A DNA stretch of 43,487 bases, from the NCBI GenBank assembly GCA_029212405.1, contig JARGNR010000055.1, positions 1 through 43,487 of the forward strand, read 5' to 3'. The DNA is from Saprospiraceae bacterium. Its GTDB lineage: Bacteria > Bacteroidota > Bacteroidia > Chitinophagales > Saprospiraceae. Below the pieces are notes generated by a model. It was not told the DNA's origin and ran no database searches. It saw only the letters and a list, made by a program, of their open reading frames with translations. The position numbers and the translations under genes are program-made. Positions within the stretch are counted from its first letter, which is position 1. Each line of letters opens with the position of its first letter. Positions 18,951 to 28,656 of the stretch are shown piece after piece.

Positions 18951-20468
18951 GTGAAAAACATCTTGTACATATGTGTTACCGTCATTTGTTTCTCATGCAG
19001 GACAGAAACAAGTTATGACTTCACCGAAGTGGAGTATTGTGATCAGTACAATTCAGAGCTTATCTCCAATCAAAATCTAAACCTTGACTTTCTCCAGTCT
19101 ATTCCCAATAATCAAACAGGTGTTTTTGTATTGGAGGAAGGAGAAGAAGCCATCACTTCCAGAGCATTCCTAAGTGAAGCCGCACAACAATCAATTGACA
19201 TCCAATATTTCATTTATTCAGAAGACAATGTGGGTACCATATCATGTGACTACATGTTGAGAGCCGCTTGTCGAGGAGTCCAGATCAGGCTTATCGTAGA
19301 TGATCTTATGGTTGATTTGGAACCAGACTATATCCTTGCACTTGCCCAACATAAAAATGTATCCATAAAGATCTACAATCCGAATTTGAACATAGGAAAA
19401 AATCTACCTTCGAAGTTATTCAAGACATATAAAGACTTTAGAGGGATCAACCAACGGATGCATCATAAAACCTTTATTGTCGACAACACGGTAGCCATTA
19501 CAGGAGGAAGGAATATTGCCGATGAATACTATGATTATGACCATGCGTATAATTTTAGAGATCGAGATGTTTTATTGATGGGAGAGGTAGTAGAGGATAT
19601 CCAAATCGCTTTTAACGAGTATTGGGATCATTCTTTGAGTGTACCTATTCAAGACATTGTCACCTACTCCTCCAAACACATTGCTCCTCAAGCCACCTAT
19701 GAATATGTTTATCAATACGCAAAAGACTCCCTCAATTTTTGGCCTGAGATCAGAGCAAGTATTCCGCATATCATGGATTCCATCATAAACTCCGACAGAT
19801 TTTACTGCATAGACAGCGTCCAATTCGTATCCGATATGCCTGGTAAAAATGAGCGCAAGTATAGTTTATCCGCAGGAGGTTTGACAACAGAAGCGTTGAT
19901 TCGTATGGTTCAAAATGCTAAAAAAGAAGTAATTATTCAATCTCCATATTTAATTGTAACGGACCAAGGATATACCCTTTTTAAAAATGCTGTTGAAAAT
20001 GGAGTTGACGTGACGATTTTGACCAATAGTCTTTCTTCTACCGATAATTTGGAGGCATTTAGTGGATACCAAAGAAATCGTAAACGCTTGTTGGAAGCAG
20101 GTGTTTCTATATACGAATACCGCCCAGATGCTGCCATCCGCAGACAACTCATGAAAGGGAGTCTTCAGAGAAAACTTGATTTTGTACCCATCTTTGGCTT
20201 ACACGCAAAAACGATGTTGGTGGATGATCATATATCTACCATTGGCACATTTAATCTAGACCCAAGAAGTGCCAATTTAAATACAGAGTGTATTGCTATT
20301 ATTTATGATAAAAAAATAAATAAAGACATAAAATCCATCATCCAACAAGAACTCTTACCAGAAAATGCCTGGAAAGTAACCAAAACTTTTAATCCGGACA
20401 AAGAAGCGGGTTTTGGTAAACGATTTAAGGCATTTACGAGGCGTTGGATCCCCTCTTCAGTTCTATAA
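18951..20468 (+). CDS. Phospholipase D / cardiolipin synthase-like lipoprotein
   Basis: 505 residues with two PLD (HKD) motifs: HHK...D...GGRN at H171/K173 and HAK...D...GTFN at H418/K420. Each is followed by the expected Gly and Asn residues, so both half-sites of the pseudo-twofold active centre look intact. The N-terminus has a short hydrophobic stretch ending CFSC, a likely lipobox with Cys near residue 16, so the protein is probably lipid-anchored in the periplasm. Family members cleave or transfer phosphodiester groups, either by cardiolipin synthesis or by phospholipid hydrolysis. The periplasmic location separates it from the usual inner-membrane cardiolipin synthases, which have N-terminal transmembrane helices. 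The start is GTG, the only sensible one ahead of the signal. It lies 9 bp after the polytopic membrane gene, pointing to a joint envelope role. Confidence 0.85.
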   Translation: MKNILYICVTVICFSCRTETSYDFTEVEYCDQYNSELISNQNLNLDFLQSIPNNQTGVFVLEEGEEAITSRAFLSEAAQQSIDIQYFIYSEDNVGTISCDYMLRAACRGVQIRLIVDDLMVDLEPDYILALAQHKNVSIKIYNPNLNIGKNLPSKLFKTYKDFRGINQRMHHKTFIVDNTVAITGGRNIADEYYDYDHAYNFRDRDVLLMGEVVEDIQIAFNEYWDHSLSVPIQDIVTYSSKHIAPQATYEYVYQYAKDSLNFWPEIRASIPHIMDSIINSDRFYCIDSVQFVSDMPGKNERKYSLSAGGLTTEALIRMVQNAKKEVIIQSPYLIVTDQGYTLFKNAVENGVDVTILTNSLSSTDNLEAFSGYQRNRKRLLEAGVSIYEYRPDAAIRRQLMKGSLQRKLDFVPIFGLHAKTMLVDDHISTIGTFNLDPRSANLNTECIAIIYDKKINKDIKSIIQQELLPENAWKVTKTFNPDKEAGFGKRFKAFTRRWIPSSVL

Positions 20469-20572
20469 AAAGTGGATCTCTATCTAAATTTGATCGCATT
20501 TCGTCCAACGTCACCCATTAAATAACACCTAGATTCTTAAATACCCGTTGTATAGCAAACAAACCTAATGTT

Positions 20573-20845
20573 ATGAATAGTTACATTTATGAAAACCAAA
20601 ATTCCAAATCATTTTATTCTATGGCTTGGATCGCATTTGCACTTTCTTTTGTAGGAATGGGAGTGGGTATTTGGTATCTCGAAGGAGATGTGGCAATCAA
20701 AGGATTCCTAGTAATGTCTTACCTTTTTAGTGTTACTGCTTGTTTTACAGTAGCTAAAGTGGTACGAGATAAACACGAATCGGAAAAATTTCTTAACAAA
20801 ATGGAGAAATCAAAAACAGAAAAGTTTCTCGCTGACAACGTATAG
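20573..20845 (+). CDS. YiaA/YiaB two-helix inner-membrane protein
   Basis: 90 residues with two transmembrane helices (MAWIAFALSFVGMGVGIWYL and GFLVMSYLFSVTACFTVAKVV) joined by a short loop, and a basic/acidic C-terminal tail (RDKHESEKF). The order and the W-IAF...GIW pattern match the YiaAB two-helix domain. The function of this family is unknown. The gene ends immediately before a long-stem terminator, so it is probably a short independent transcript. The ATG is the only reasonable start. Confidence 0.85.
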   Translation: MNSYIYENQNSKSFYSMAWIAFALSFVGMGVGIWYLEGDVAIKGFLVMSYLFSVTACFTVAKVVRDKHESEKFLNKMEKSKTEKFLADNV

Positions 20846-20850
20846 ATGAT

Positions 20851-20895
20851 AAAGTGGGTGTATAAAATCAAACTTATATGCCCACTTTTATTTGT
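20851..20895 (+). terminator. Terminator hairpin after the YiaAB gene
   Basis: AAAGTGGG (20851-20858) pairs with CCCACTTT (20881-20888). The stem continues inward through TGTATAA/TTATATG (20859-20865 with 20874-20880, including G-U pairs) for 15 bp in total, with an 8-nt loop. A TTATTTGT tail follows. It begins 5 bp after the stop codon. Confidence 0.85.
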
Positions 20896-20933
20896 AATAC
20901 AACTCATTTCAAGACTATTTAAACATAAAAGAT

Positions 20934-20966
20934 ACAAAAAAGCCCTTCCACGAATGCAGAAGGGCT
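20934..20966 (-). terminator. Terminator hairpin after the 1945-residue T9SS gene
   Basis: On the minus strand AGCCCTTC and GAAGGGCT (20941-20948 with 20959-20966) form an 8-bp GC-rich stem with a 10-nt loop. A run of T follows (the A-tract 20936-20940 on the plus strand). It lies 28 bp past the stop codon of the minus-strand gene. Together with the hairpin at 20851 it separates two convergent transcripts. Confidence 0.85.
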
Positions 20967-20994
20967 CTCATCTAATTACAAAAAATCTGTCGTC

Positions 20995-23900
20995 TTATCT
21001 AACATTAATCATTTTCTTGGTGGCAGTAAATTCTCCCGCCTTCACTGTGTAATACAATACACCCGTTGAAGTACCCAAGTCACTATATTTTATTTCAACA
21101 TTTTGTTTTCCAGATCCGAATGCTCTGACAGATTTAGATACCAATCGTCCTGTTACATCCGTGATTACCAACTCTACATCCATTGCTTCTGGCAAGTAAA
21201 AACTAATATTTGTACTCTCCATAAATGGATTAGGTCTGTTTTGGAAAACGGCAAACTTATTTTCATTGACAATACTATTTCTGCTTCCCAACTCTACGTC
21301 ATATACCCCATAGTTTGAGTCATACGCTTCCGCTGAAGTCACATCAGAATTCAGATCTAAAATCTTACTCACCTCAGTATCAGCATACACATCTAATATC
21401 AATGTAAATAATGGTTCCTCTGAATTCAATTCTACTCCATCTATCGAGCTCCAAGACATGGTAACCAAGTCTTCGTATACTCCAAAGTTCTCTGCATTCA
21501 CTTCTAATTGATTAGACTCTACATCCACAAATTCAGCATTATTCATATTCAATGTGAATTGATATCCCAACAAGTCTTTGATTCCAGTTGCATACACAGG
21601 CACGTAAATACGATCTCCATCTTTTACATCTAAGTCTTCTACTTCCATCATAAATCGTTTGGATGACCTATTCTCAGCGATAATACCTGCTTCAAGATTA
21701 GTTACCACATTTCCATTGACATCACCAATCTTAACTGCCATCAAATCTTGGCCTATCATAGAGGTATTCAATTGTCCTATATTGATTTCCTCATTGAATG
21801 GGAAAGGATGTGTCACATCTGGGAATGTTGTCCCCTTTGGCATAAATCTCCATGACGTCTGCCCGTTAGGGAATTCATCAATTATTCCAAGGATTACTTT
21901 TCTCATGGATACCAAATCCGATGATTTCACCTCACCGTCATTATTGATATCAGAAGCAATGATCTTATAAGGGCTATCCAATTCTGTTAATCCAAGTATA
22001 TGTCTTTGAATTAAAACCAAATCCAACGTAGATACTCCATTTCGTAAATCGTCATTCTTGAACGCTTTCACTCGGTATCCACTTCCTTTAGGCAGTTCTG
22101 TAGCATAGTATTTTCCTTGATTATTGGTCATCACTTTTTCATTCACCTCTAAGGTCGGACTAAAAGCAGTAACTTCTACATCTTCTACATAGTTGAAATT
22201 CTCCGTTCTTAGTGACCCACTTATTCCTGCTGTTAATCCTGGAGCGCCTGTACAGACATCTTCCTGACTATCTTGTAAAATCAATGTTATAGAACAGAAA
22301 TCTTGGTTGCCTGCAGCATCTGTTACCCACATCTCTACTTGAATTTGCTCTTCTACCCCATTCGGTATGTCATTACATGTAAATGTCATACTTGTATTCA
22401 ATACATTCTGAGAAAAAGAGAATATCAAATCTTCTTGTGGAGTACAATTATCATAACTTCCATAGTCAAAATCATTGGCCCAAATATCAATTGATCCAGA
22501 ATTGTTCATGACCACTGTAGTTATCGAACTTAGACAATACGGACTTGGCTGCTTGCCATCTACTACCGTCAATTTCATTTCGCAATACGTGAAATTTCCG
22601 CACTTGTCTTCTGCTGTCCAGTTCACTGTATGCTCTCCAATAGGCAGAATTCTACTAAATGAAGCAGATTCCCCATTTAAATTAAAGTCTATTGCATCTA
22701 TACCATCACTGAATGCATCAATCTGATAGGTATAATAAATATCTTCTGAAGGAGTACAATCATCTGTTGCTTCAATGGTAAACTCCACCAATCCTTCGCA
22801 GTCGCCAAAGACTTCAACCTCTTCATCTGCACAATTTGTAAACTCTGGAGCTTCTTGATTAAGTAATTTAATTACCTGTAAATGTTTATATAACCCCTGT
22901 CCTAGCACTGGATTAGCTTCATTGTATCTACACCAATCAATTACTGTCCATTCTCTCAATATTTTTTCACAAGCACCATCTACAAACGTAAACACTTTAT
23001 CTTCCCAAACGGTAGCAACTAAGCTACAATTATCATCTTCATACCTAGGATATGCATACAGCACACCAAGATTATCTGGTTGCAAATCCGTATTACACGT
23101 AGACGCATCATAATCTAATGGCCATGTAATGTCATTTTCAGTAAATGGATCATCATCGAATAATGTAATTTCTTGAACACAAGACCCTTTTAATCCTTCT
23201 CTATCTTCTACTGTCCATGTTCTTCGTACAAGCCCTTCCCCACAGTTATCTATATTAGCATCATCTACATATGTAACTGAAATCACTTCACAATTGTCAA
23301 TGTACTCAGGTTCTCCTGTAACCGAAAGATCTTCATAATCCGCTTGACAGTCAAGGGTAATATCTGGTGGACATAAGGTAATGTAAGGTGGCAATTTATC
23401 TTGTACCTCAACCTCAACCATACATGTGTTTTTGTTTCCAGAAATATCCGTCACTTCAAACGCTACCATGATTGTTTCACCTACTTCTTCACAACAGAAA
23501 GTCACTCGATCTCCAAATGTAGTATTATTAAAACATACATCTTCCATTTTTCTAACTCTCATCTCTACAATCCCACAATTGTCAATACTTCCATCGTCAA
23601 AGGTAGTTGCATAGACTTCAGTGTACCCATCGGACCCAATAGAAACCACTGTGAATTCATCACATACTGCAATAGGGTTCACCTGATCATTCACCGTAAT
23701 AGTAAAATACTCATCTGTAAAATTATCACACTGATCATGTATTCTCCATTTTGCCCAAATCCTATTAAAAGGAAGATCTGCAATTATAAAGTTACCTGAA
23801 GGAGTCTCTGTTACATTGGTATCAAAATATACACCGTCTACTGGAGGATCTCCTGCATCTGTAGCTACTAAATAAAACAACTCATAAGTGAATTCTGAAG

Positions 23901-26832
23901 AACAGTCTGAAATCACTGCTGGTGGTATTGCTACGAAATCAGCTGTGCAATCATACTCTCCTGCTGAAACAGTTATATCTTCTACCTCTTCCACTACGGG
24001 ACCTTCTTTGTCTAAGACTTTGATGATTTGGTTGTGTTCTACTACTTCACCTGAACACCACTCAAGAAGCTCAAAGTGTCTTACTAATTTATAGGAACCC
24101 TCACAAATATCAATTCGTGTATCTGTATATGGGAATACCTGAACATTATCACACAAGTCTCCAAATGGAGCTCCAGTAACTGAAGTCGGAGGTGCTGCAT
24201 CCGCATAATCACTACATGATAATGAAGGTTCTTGTAAATCATCATAGTTTGGAGGGAACATTAATGTTGCCAATCCATTTCTGTATATGTATATATTCTG
24301 TACACATGTTGTACTTGTATTTCCACTTTCATCTACAGCAGACCAAGACCTCTGAATAACCTTGGAATAAGGACTGGAGCAGTCTTGATCAAATTCCAAG
24401 TCGTTGTAGGACAATAACGCTGAACCACAACCATCAATTCCTAACACGGTATAAGAATTATTACCCTCAGTTTGTGCAATCACATCATTTTCAGTTGGAA
24501 AGGTAACAATACCTCCTGACTGAGAAATCACTAATTCCGCCCCAAGGACAGTTCCTCCAGTACCACTTTCAGTATCTGATACAATTAATGTCCAATCTCC
24601 GTTGGGATCATTGCCATCAAAAATACTCAACAATTGATTTGGCTGAAATGCTCCACTTATTGCTGGAGACATTCCTGAACATGCGTTAATCAAATCAACG
24701 TTTGTATTAAACGCATCATCATCTAATGTGATTTGAATATTAGGATCAGTACACCCTTGCCCAGGGTTAATGAACAATACTGCAGTGGTTCCGTCTGGAG
24801 CCATAATAGATGCACTCAATTCAGAAATAGAATCATGTGCTATATTTACTCTTACAGCAATATTTGTAATGGTAGCTTTTACTAAACCATTTACTGGGAA
24901 AGTATACATATTTGTACTTGGAACACCCTCACTTATCGTTTCGTTGAATTGAGTAATCGATGCTGGAAACGTTACTCTTTCTGCAATCGGTGCACCTGGA
25001 TAGATATCTCCAAAACAGGTAGTAACTACATCAATACAATCCAGGAATGCAGGAGCTTTATCCTCAACAATCAACTTACCCCAACATGAATTATTATTAG
25101 GACCTGTAACTCGGACCGTCAAATTTTGTCCAATATTATCTCCTGTTACTACATTGCCATAATTATTTCCTTCATCATCTTCTATCTCTACAATATACTC
25201 ATCAAAACAAGCATAAGGGCCCCCTTCAAGAATCATATCAGCAGTAACAATTTCCATACACTCTTCATCCAAAGAAACTTGTACTTCGTCGTTACATGCT
25301 ATTGCACTAATAAAATCATCAAAGCCATTAACAGTAACCGTAAAATTAACCGAAGTACTATTTCCACTCGCGTCAACCACTTCATAATCTACTTGGGTTA
25401 CTCCTATTGGTGCTTCATCTCCAATTAACGGTGAATTACCTACTGGATTAATTACATATGAAGATTGATATCCTTCTACAAGAATTATCGAGCCATAAGC
25501 TCCATAATTGAACTGGTCCAAGGTAATAGGTTCTGGAGCACCACAAAAATCACTTGCTATATATGAAGGTGCAGATTGTCCATGATTATTCATAGCCACA
25601 ATTACACCATTAAACTGAGAGCCTGGTACTACAATTTCTACTACAAAGACTTGACCTGCTTCAATCACTGCAGAAACGGGAATAGAGTATAACCCATTTT
25701 GAAAATTTGGCAACACTTCTGAACCTGATCCTACCAATTCCATATTTGCATAGGACAATACTCCATCCAAGGTATAGACATTCACAGTAACCGTAGGACT
25801 TCCGAAGGCTTCTGCAACACCAAATGAAATTTCTTCAATATTTAATTCAGTATTGATTCCTTCATCATTAGTATCAAATACGCGTAAATAACTTGTAGTA
25901 CCTCCAGGACAGTTTACTCCTTCTTCAAAAGTAGTAAGATCATCATTTTGAGTGATCATCACCTCTGGCTCAATACAGTTTTCTGTCACCGCAAAATTTT
26001 GAGGAATAACAAAACCACATTCTCCTGGGCCTAAATCTACCTCTATATTTCCACCTCCTGATACAAATGGATCTTCATCATCAATAATTGTGACCAATGT
26101 TACACAATGCACTGCAATACCGTTGTCGTCCATCGCTTGGTATTTAACTTCTGTTTCACCTACAGGAAACAAATCACTTACTCCAGGAGGTGTAGCGGTA
26201 CACATTCCTGTCAAAGTAGGTGGAGCTACATTCACCATTGTTGCACAAGAGCTTGCAGGTGCTGTCATAATGATGTCATCAGGACAAATAATCATACAGG
26301 TAATTTGCTGTACGGTCAGTGAGACTATTTCTTCTGAAGCTGCTGCCTCTCCATTGCCATCACCTACGATTCGTACTTCTATACCAAATGAACCTGAAAC
26401 ATTTGCATCTGCAATGATATCAATTCCAAATTGATGTGTTGTACCCGTTTCAAATGCTCCACACTGGCTATTACCAGCAATAAAACCTGGTCTTCCCCAT
26501 CCCGGTCCTGTAGCGGTCATTTCATCTCCTTTATTCAACCCACATCCAATGTAAGGAGATGGAGTTGGAGCACCATGCCAAAGACTGAGACCAGCAATTG
26601 GTCCTACTAATCTAACTTCAATAAAGTCAGCATATTCTGACGTATTAGAGTCAAAACTAACGTCTACAACTATTGTACTTGTTTGACCAGGATAATAGCC
26701 GCCTTCAATAGATGCAGTGGGGTTTATAATATCTGCTTTCACGCTAGTACTTCCTAGGAAAAGCAATAGAATCATTATAGCTTTTGTAGCTGTACTGATT
26801 ACTGTTAAAAATTTTTGTTCGACATTTTTCAT
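20995..26832 (-). CDS. Giant T9SS protein with HYR, P-domain, dockerin and cohesin-like regions
   Basis: A 1945-residue secreted protein with a signal peptide in the first ~33 residues (ending SVKA). HYR-type domains (opening ICPDDI, later LCPPDITLDC) occur along residues ~180-1510, broken by an insert at ~315-470. Residues ~620-770 form a proprotein-convertase P-domain (FPVNGLVKATITNI...DGNDPNGDWTLIVSD). Residues ~1534-1600 look like a carboxypeptidase-regulatory-like fold (KYYATELPKGSGYRV). Residues ~1600-1660 are a dockerin-type pair (STLDLVLIQRHILG and DINNDGEVKSSDLVSMRKVILG, calcium-binding DxNxDG). Residues ~1727-1847 resemble a cohesin fold. Residues ~1855-1945 are a T9SS domain (NRPNPF). 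It is probably cell-surface exposed and calcium-dependent, with an adhesive or structural role by inference. Its start lies 43 bp after a small secreted-protein gene. Confidence 0.87.
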   Translation of the reverse strand: MKNVEQKFLTVISTATKAIMILLLFLGSTSVKADIINPTASIEGGYYPGQTSTIVVDVSFDSNTSEYADFIEVRLVGPIAGLSLWHGAPTPSPYIGCGLNKGDEMTATGPGWGRPGFIAGNSQCGAFETGTTHQFGIDIIADANVSGSFGIEVRIVGDGNGEAAASEEIVSLTVQQITCMIICPDDIIMTAPASSCATMVNVAPPTLTGMCTATPPGVSDLFPVGETEVKYQAMDDNGIAVHCVTLVTIIDDEDPFVSGGGNIEVDLGPGECGFVIPQNFAVTENCIEPEVMITQNDDLTTFEEGVNCPGGTTSYLRVFDTNDEGINTELNIEEISFGVAEAFGSPTVTVNVYTLDGVLSYANMELVGSGSEVLPNFQNGLYSIPVSAVIEAGQVFVVEIVVPGSQFNGVIVAMNNHGQSAPSYIASDFCGAPEPITLDQFNYGAYGSIILVEGYQSSYVINPVGNSPLIGDEAPIGVTQVDYEVVDASGNSTSVNFTVTVNGFDDFISAIACNDEVQVSLDEECMEIVTADMILEGGPYACFDEYIVEIEDDEGNNYGNVVTGDNIGQNLTVRVTGPNNNSCWGKLIVEDKAPAFLDCIDVVTTCFGDIYPGAPIAERVTFPASITQFNETISEGVPSTNMYTFPVNGLVKATITNIAVRVNIAHDSISELSASIMAPDGTTAVLFINPGQGCTDPNIQITLDDDAFNTNVDLINACSGMSPAISGAFQPNQLLSIFDGNDPNGDWTLIVSDTESGTGGTVLGAELVISQSGGIVTFPTENDVIAQTEGNNSYTVLGIDGCGSALLSYNDLEFDQDCSSPYSKVIQRSWSAVDESGNTSTTCVQNIYIYRNGLATLMFPPNYDDLQEPSLSCSDYADAAPPTSVTGAPFGDLCDNVQVFPYTDTRIDICEGSYKLVRHFELLEWCSGEVVEHNQIIKVLDKEGPVVEEVEDITVSAGEYDCTADFVAIPPAVISDCSSEFTYELFYLVATDAGDPPVDGVYFDTNVTETPSGNFIIADLPFNRIWAKWRIHDQCDNFTDEYFTITVNDQVNPIAVCDEFTVVSIGSDGYTEVYATTFDDGSIDNCGIVEMRVRKMEDVCFNNTTFGDRVTFCCEEVGETIMVAFEVTDISGNKNTCMVEVEVQDKLPPYITLCPPDITLDCQADYEDLSVTGEPEYIDNCEVISVTYVDDANIDNCGEGLVRRTWTVEDREGLKGSCVQEITLFDDDPFTENDITWPLDYDASTCNTDLQPDNLGVLYAYPRYEDDNCSLVATVWEDKVFTFVDGACEKILREWTVIDWCRYNEANPVLGQGLYKHLQVIKLLNQEAPEFTNCADEEVEVFGDCEGLVEFTIEATDDCTPSEDIYYTYQIDAFSDGIDAIDFNLNGESASFSRILPIGEHTVNWTAEDKCGNFTYCEMKLTVVDGKQPSPYCLSSITTVVMNNSGSIDIWANDFDYGSYDNCTPQEDLIFSFSQNVLNTSMTFTCNDIPNGVEEQIQVEMWVTDAAGNQDFCSITLILQDSQEDVCTGAPGLTAGISGSLRTENFNYVEDVEVTAFSPTLEVNEKVMTNNQGKYYATELPKGSGYRVKAFKNDDLRNGVSTLDLVLIQRHILGLTELDSPYKIIASDINNDGEVKSSDLVSMRKVILGIIDEFPNGQTSWRFMPKGTTFPDVTHPFPFNEEINIGQLNTSMIGQDLMAVKIGDVNGNVVTNLEAGIIAENRSSKRFMMEVEDLDVKDGDRIYVPVYATGIKDLLGYQFTLNMNNAEFVDVESNQLEVNAENFGVYEDLVTMSWSSIDGVELNSEEPLFTLILDVYADTEVSKILDLNSDVTSAEAYDSNYGVYDVELGSRNSIVNENKFAVFQNRPNPFMESTNISFYLPEAMDVELVITDVTGRLVSKSVRAFGSGKQNVEIKYSDLGTSTGVLYYTVKAGEFTATKKMINVR

Positions 26833-26875
26833 AATTAGACTTTTTCTTTTGTCGGATGAATATTTATGAGTTTGA

Positions 26876-27265
26876 TTAATAGGATATCAAGAATAATATT
26901 TCTGTTCGTATGTATTTCTGAGGCGTTACATTTGCAAAACTGGTATCGATAAATCGGACAGCAGGCTGGATAACATTTGACTCTTCTTTTGGCAAATGCT
27001 TTTCAGCAACCTCTTGTACTGAATTGCTCTTCTTAAGCTCTTTAAGTATGATTTTTATAAATCGAAGCTTCTCAGAATTGATTTTGTACTGAGCTTCATT
27101 GTTTTCTTCCAATTGATCTAGTGTGGAAGACAAATATTTTGCAGCGTCTGATAAGTTTTTAATTGATTCAGGTTTGCTGAAGTAATTTTGAGCACTAAGA
27201 CTTGATCCCATCCCTACCGTAAGGGAGAAAAAAAGAACCAAAATTTTTACAATATTTTTTTTCAT
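26876..27265 (-). CDS. Small secreted protein of unknown function, upstream of the giant T9SS gene
   Basis: 129 residues. A Sec signal peptide is evident (MKKNIVKILVLFFSLTVGMG, cleavage near LSAQ). The mature part is mostly helical and charged (DAAKYLSSTLDQLEENNEAQ, KSNSVQEVAEKHLP) and ends in a hydrophobic ILFLISY. No family is recognised. It is co-directional with the 1945-residue gene, 43 bp apart, with no hairpin between them, so they probably form one transcript. A periplasmic or surface partner of the giant protein is possible but unsupported beyond position. Confidence 0.65.
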   Translation of the reverse strand: MKKNIVKILVLFFSLTVGMGSSLSAQNYFSKPESIKNLSDAAKYLSSTLDQLEENNEAQYKINSEKLRFIKIILKELKKSNSVQEVAEKHLPKEESNVIQPAVRFIDTSFANVTPQKYIRTEILFLISY

Positions 27266-27371
27266 GACTTAAAGTTTTCTTCGGGATTTCCCCCTTTTTA
27301 TGAGTTTTATAAATTGCAATAATTTTATATTAAATTATTTTAAATGTATTAATTATTGTTTCTCTGAGATT

Positions 27372-27399
27372 TACAAATATTCATATTAATATATTTGTA
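27372..27399. promoter_or_regulatory. Inverted repeat overlapping a TAnnTTTG-like -7 box in the divergent region
   Basis: TACAAATAT (27372-27380) and ATATTTGTA (27391-27399) are perfect inverted arms. They include TATATTTG at 27390-27397, a match to the Bacteroidota -7 consensus TAnnTTTG on the plus strand. The minus strand reads a near-match (AATATTTG). The site sits between the divergent genes starting at 27265 and 27558. No clear -33 TTG was found, and the region is very AT-rich. Confidence 0.3.
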
Positions 27400-27557
27400 C
27401 ATATGTAAATCTGTATCTAATTAGGCAATTACTATACCAAGAAAACTGTGACCGAAGCAAGAGAGAATGGATTCATCCCGAATTATTGAATTTTAATAGA
27501 ATAAGTACACCTGAGTAGTTGCTATTTGCTATCTTGATTAAACGAATATGAAAAACT

Positions 27558-28640
27558 ATGACTCAAAGACTACCCAAATCATATTGTCTAAATTGTGATA
27601 CTACTTTTCCTGAAAGCGTAGATGATCAGCAAGAATATTTTTGCCCTAACTGTGGTCAGTCCAACAAAGAGAGTCGTCTTTCCTTCTTTCGATTGATAAA
27701 AGACGCCATTAGTAATGTATTCAACTTAGACAGTCGACTTATACATACCGTGAGAGATATCTTCCATCCTTCCAGATTGGCAAGAACCTATATCGAAGGA
27801 AAAAGGAAGTATTATGTCAATCCTGCTAGACTGTTTATTTTCACTTTAATTGCACTTGTCACATTTTCTGTTTTCACCATGCATTTTGAAAAAAGCGCTA
27901 TGGGTGTGGATAGATTATATTCCAATGCAGAACGATCTAAGATGCTTGATGAATTTAATTCTTTGGTCGACACCCTAGACATTAAGGGAAATGAGCCATT
28001 TGTTGATTCGATGAGAACTAATTTATTTAGAAAGGTACGTTCGTTAAAAACAGATACCTTAGGCAAAAATGTAAACCTTTTTGCCAGCAAGGGTAGGTCG
28101 ATTGAATCTTTTGGAATCTCTTCTTATGATGGTGTTCACCTCGACCAAGACTCTCTTTTTAAAAAGTATCAAGTGGTTGACTTTTGGGATAAAATTAAAG
28201 TAGGACAATTTATTAGAGTACGATTAGATCCTGCTGGAGGTATAAAATACGCAGTAAAAAACATTACCTGGGCGATATTTATTACAGTGGTCCTTATCAG
28301 TTTCTTGTTGAAACTACTTTATATTAGAAGCTCCTACTACCTGGTTGAACATGTTGTATTGATCCTCTACAGTCATTCTCTATTATTCATGTTATTTGGC
28401 CTAAATCTATTTATAAACGAATATGTCTATATTGAACAAATTGGAGAAAGTCTAAAAGAGGGATTCGCTGCAGTTTCTATCCTGTTCGTATTTATCATTC
28501 AGTTTTTAAGTATAAAGAAGTATTATCGACAAGGCTTTTTCAAAACTTTGATAAAACAAATCATAATAAATATTGCTTATATATTTATTTTTATTTCTAC
28601 GGTTATTACGGTTGCGATAATATCCTTAATCTTGTATTAA
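27558..28640 (+). CDS. DUF3667 zinc-ribbon membrane protein
   Basis: 360 residues. The N-terminus carries a zinc ribbon, with CxxC at CLNC (~residue 10) and CPNC (~residue 29), followed by the conserved block FNLDSRLIHTVRDIFHPSRLARTYIEGKRKYYVNPARLF that defines DUF3667 (quoted in part: HTVRDIFHPS, YIEGKRKYYVNPAR). Four or so membrane helices follow: LFIFTLIALVTFSVF, then three in the C-terminal third (ITWAIFITVVLISFLL, VLILYSHSLLFMLFGL, IAYIFIFISTVITVAI). A large soluble loop separates the first helix from the others. The function of the family is unknown. gatB begins 16 bp after the stop, so the two may be co-transcribed. Confidence 0.87.
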   Translation: MTQRLPKSYCLNCDTTFPESVDDQQEYFCPNCGQSNKESRLSFFRLIKDAISNVFNLDSRLIHTVRDIFHPSRLARTYIEGKRKYYVNPARLFIFTLIALVTFSVFTMHFEKSAMGVDRLYSNAERSKMLDEFNSLVDTLDIKGNEPFVDSMRTNLFRKVRSLKTDTLGKNVNLFASKGRSIESFGISSYDGVHLDQDSLFKKYQVVDFWDKIKVGQFIRVRLDPAGGIKYAVKNITWAIFITVVLISFLLKLLYIRSSYYLVEHVVLILYSHSLLFMLFGLNLFINEYVYIEQIGESLKEGFAAVSILFVFIIQFLSIKKYYRQGFFKTLIKQIIINIAYIFIFISTVITVAIISLILY

Positions 28641-28656
28641 GAAAAGAAATTACGTT

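Noticed and set aside
23401-23799. 132-codon frame on the plus strand inside the giant T9SS gene
   Set aside because: It is antisense to a clearly coding region with conserved HYR motifs; its composition is that of a shadow frame.
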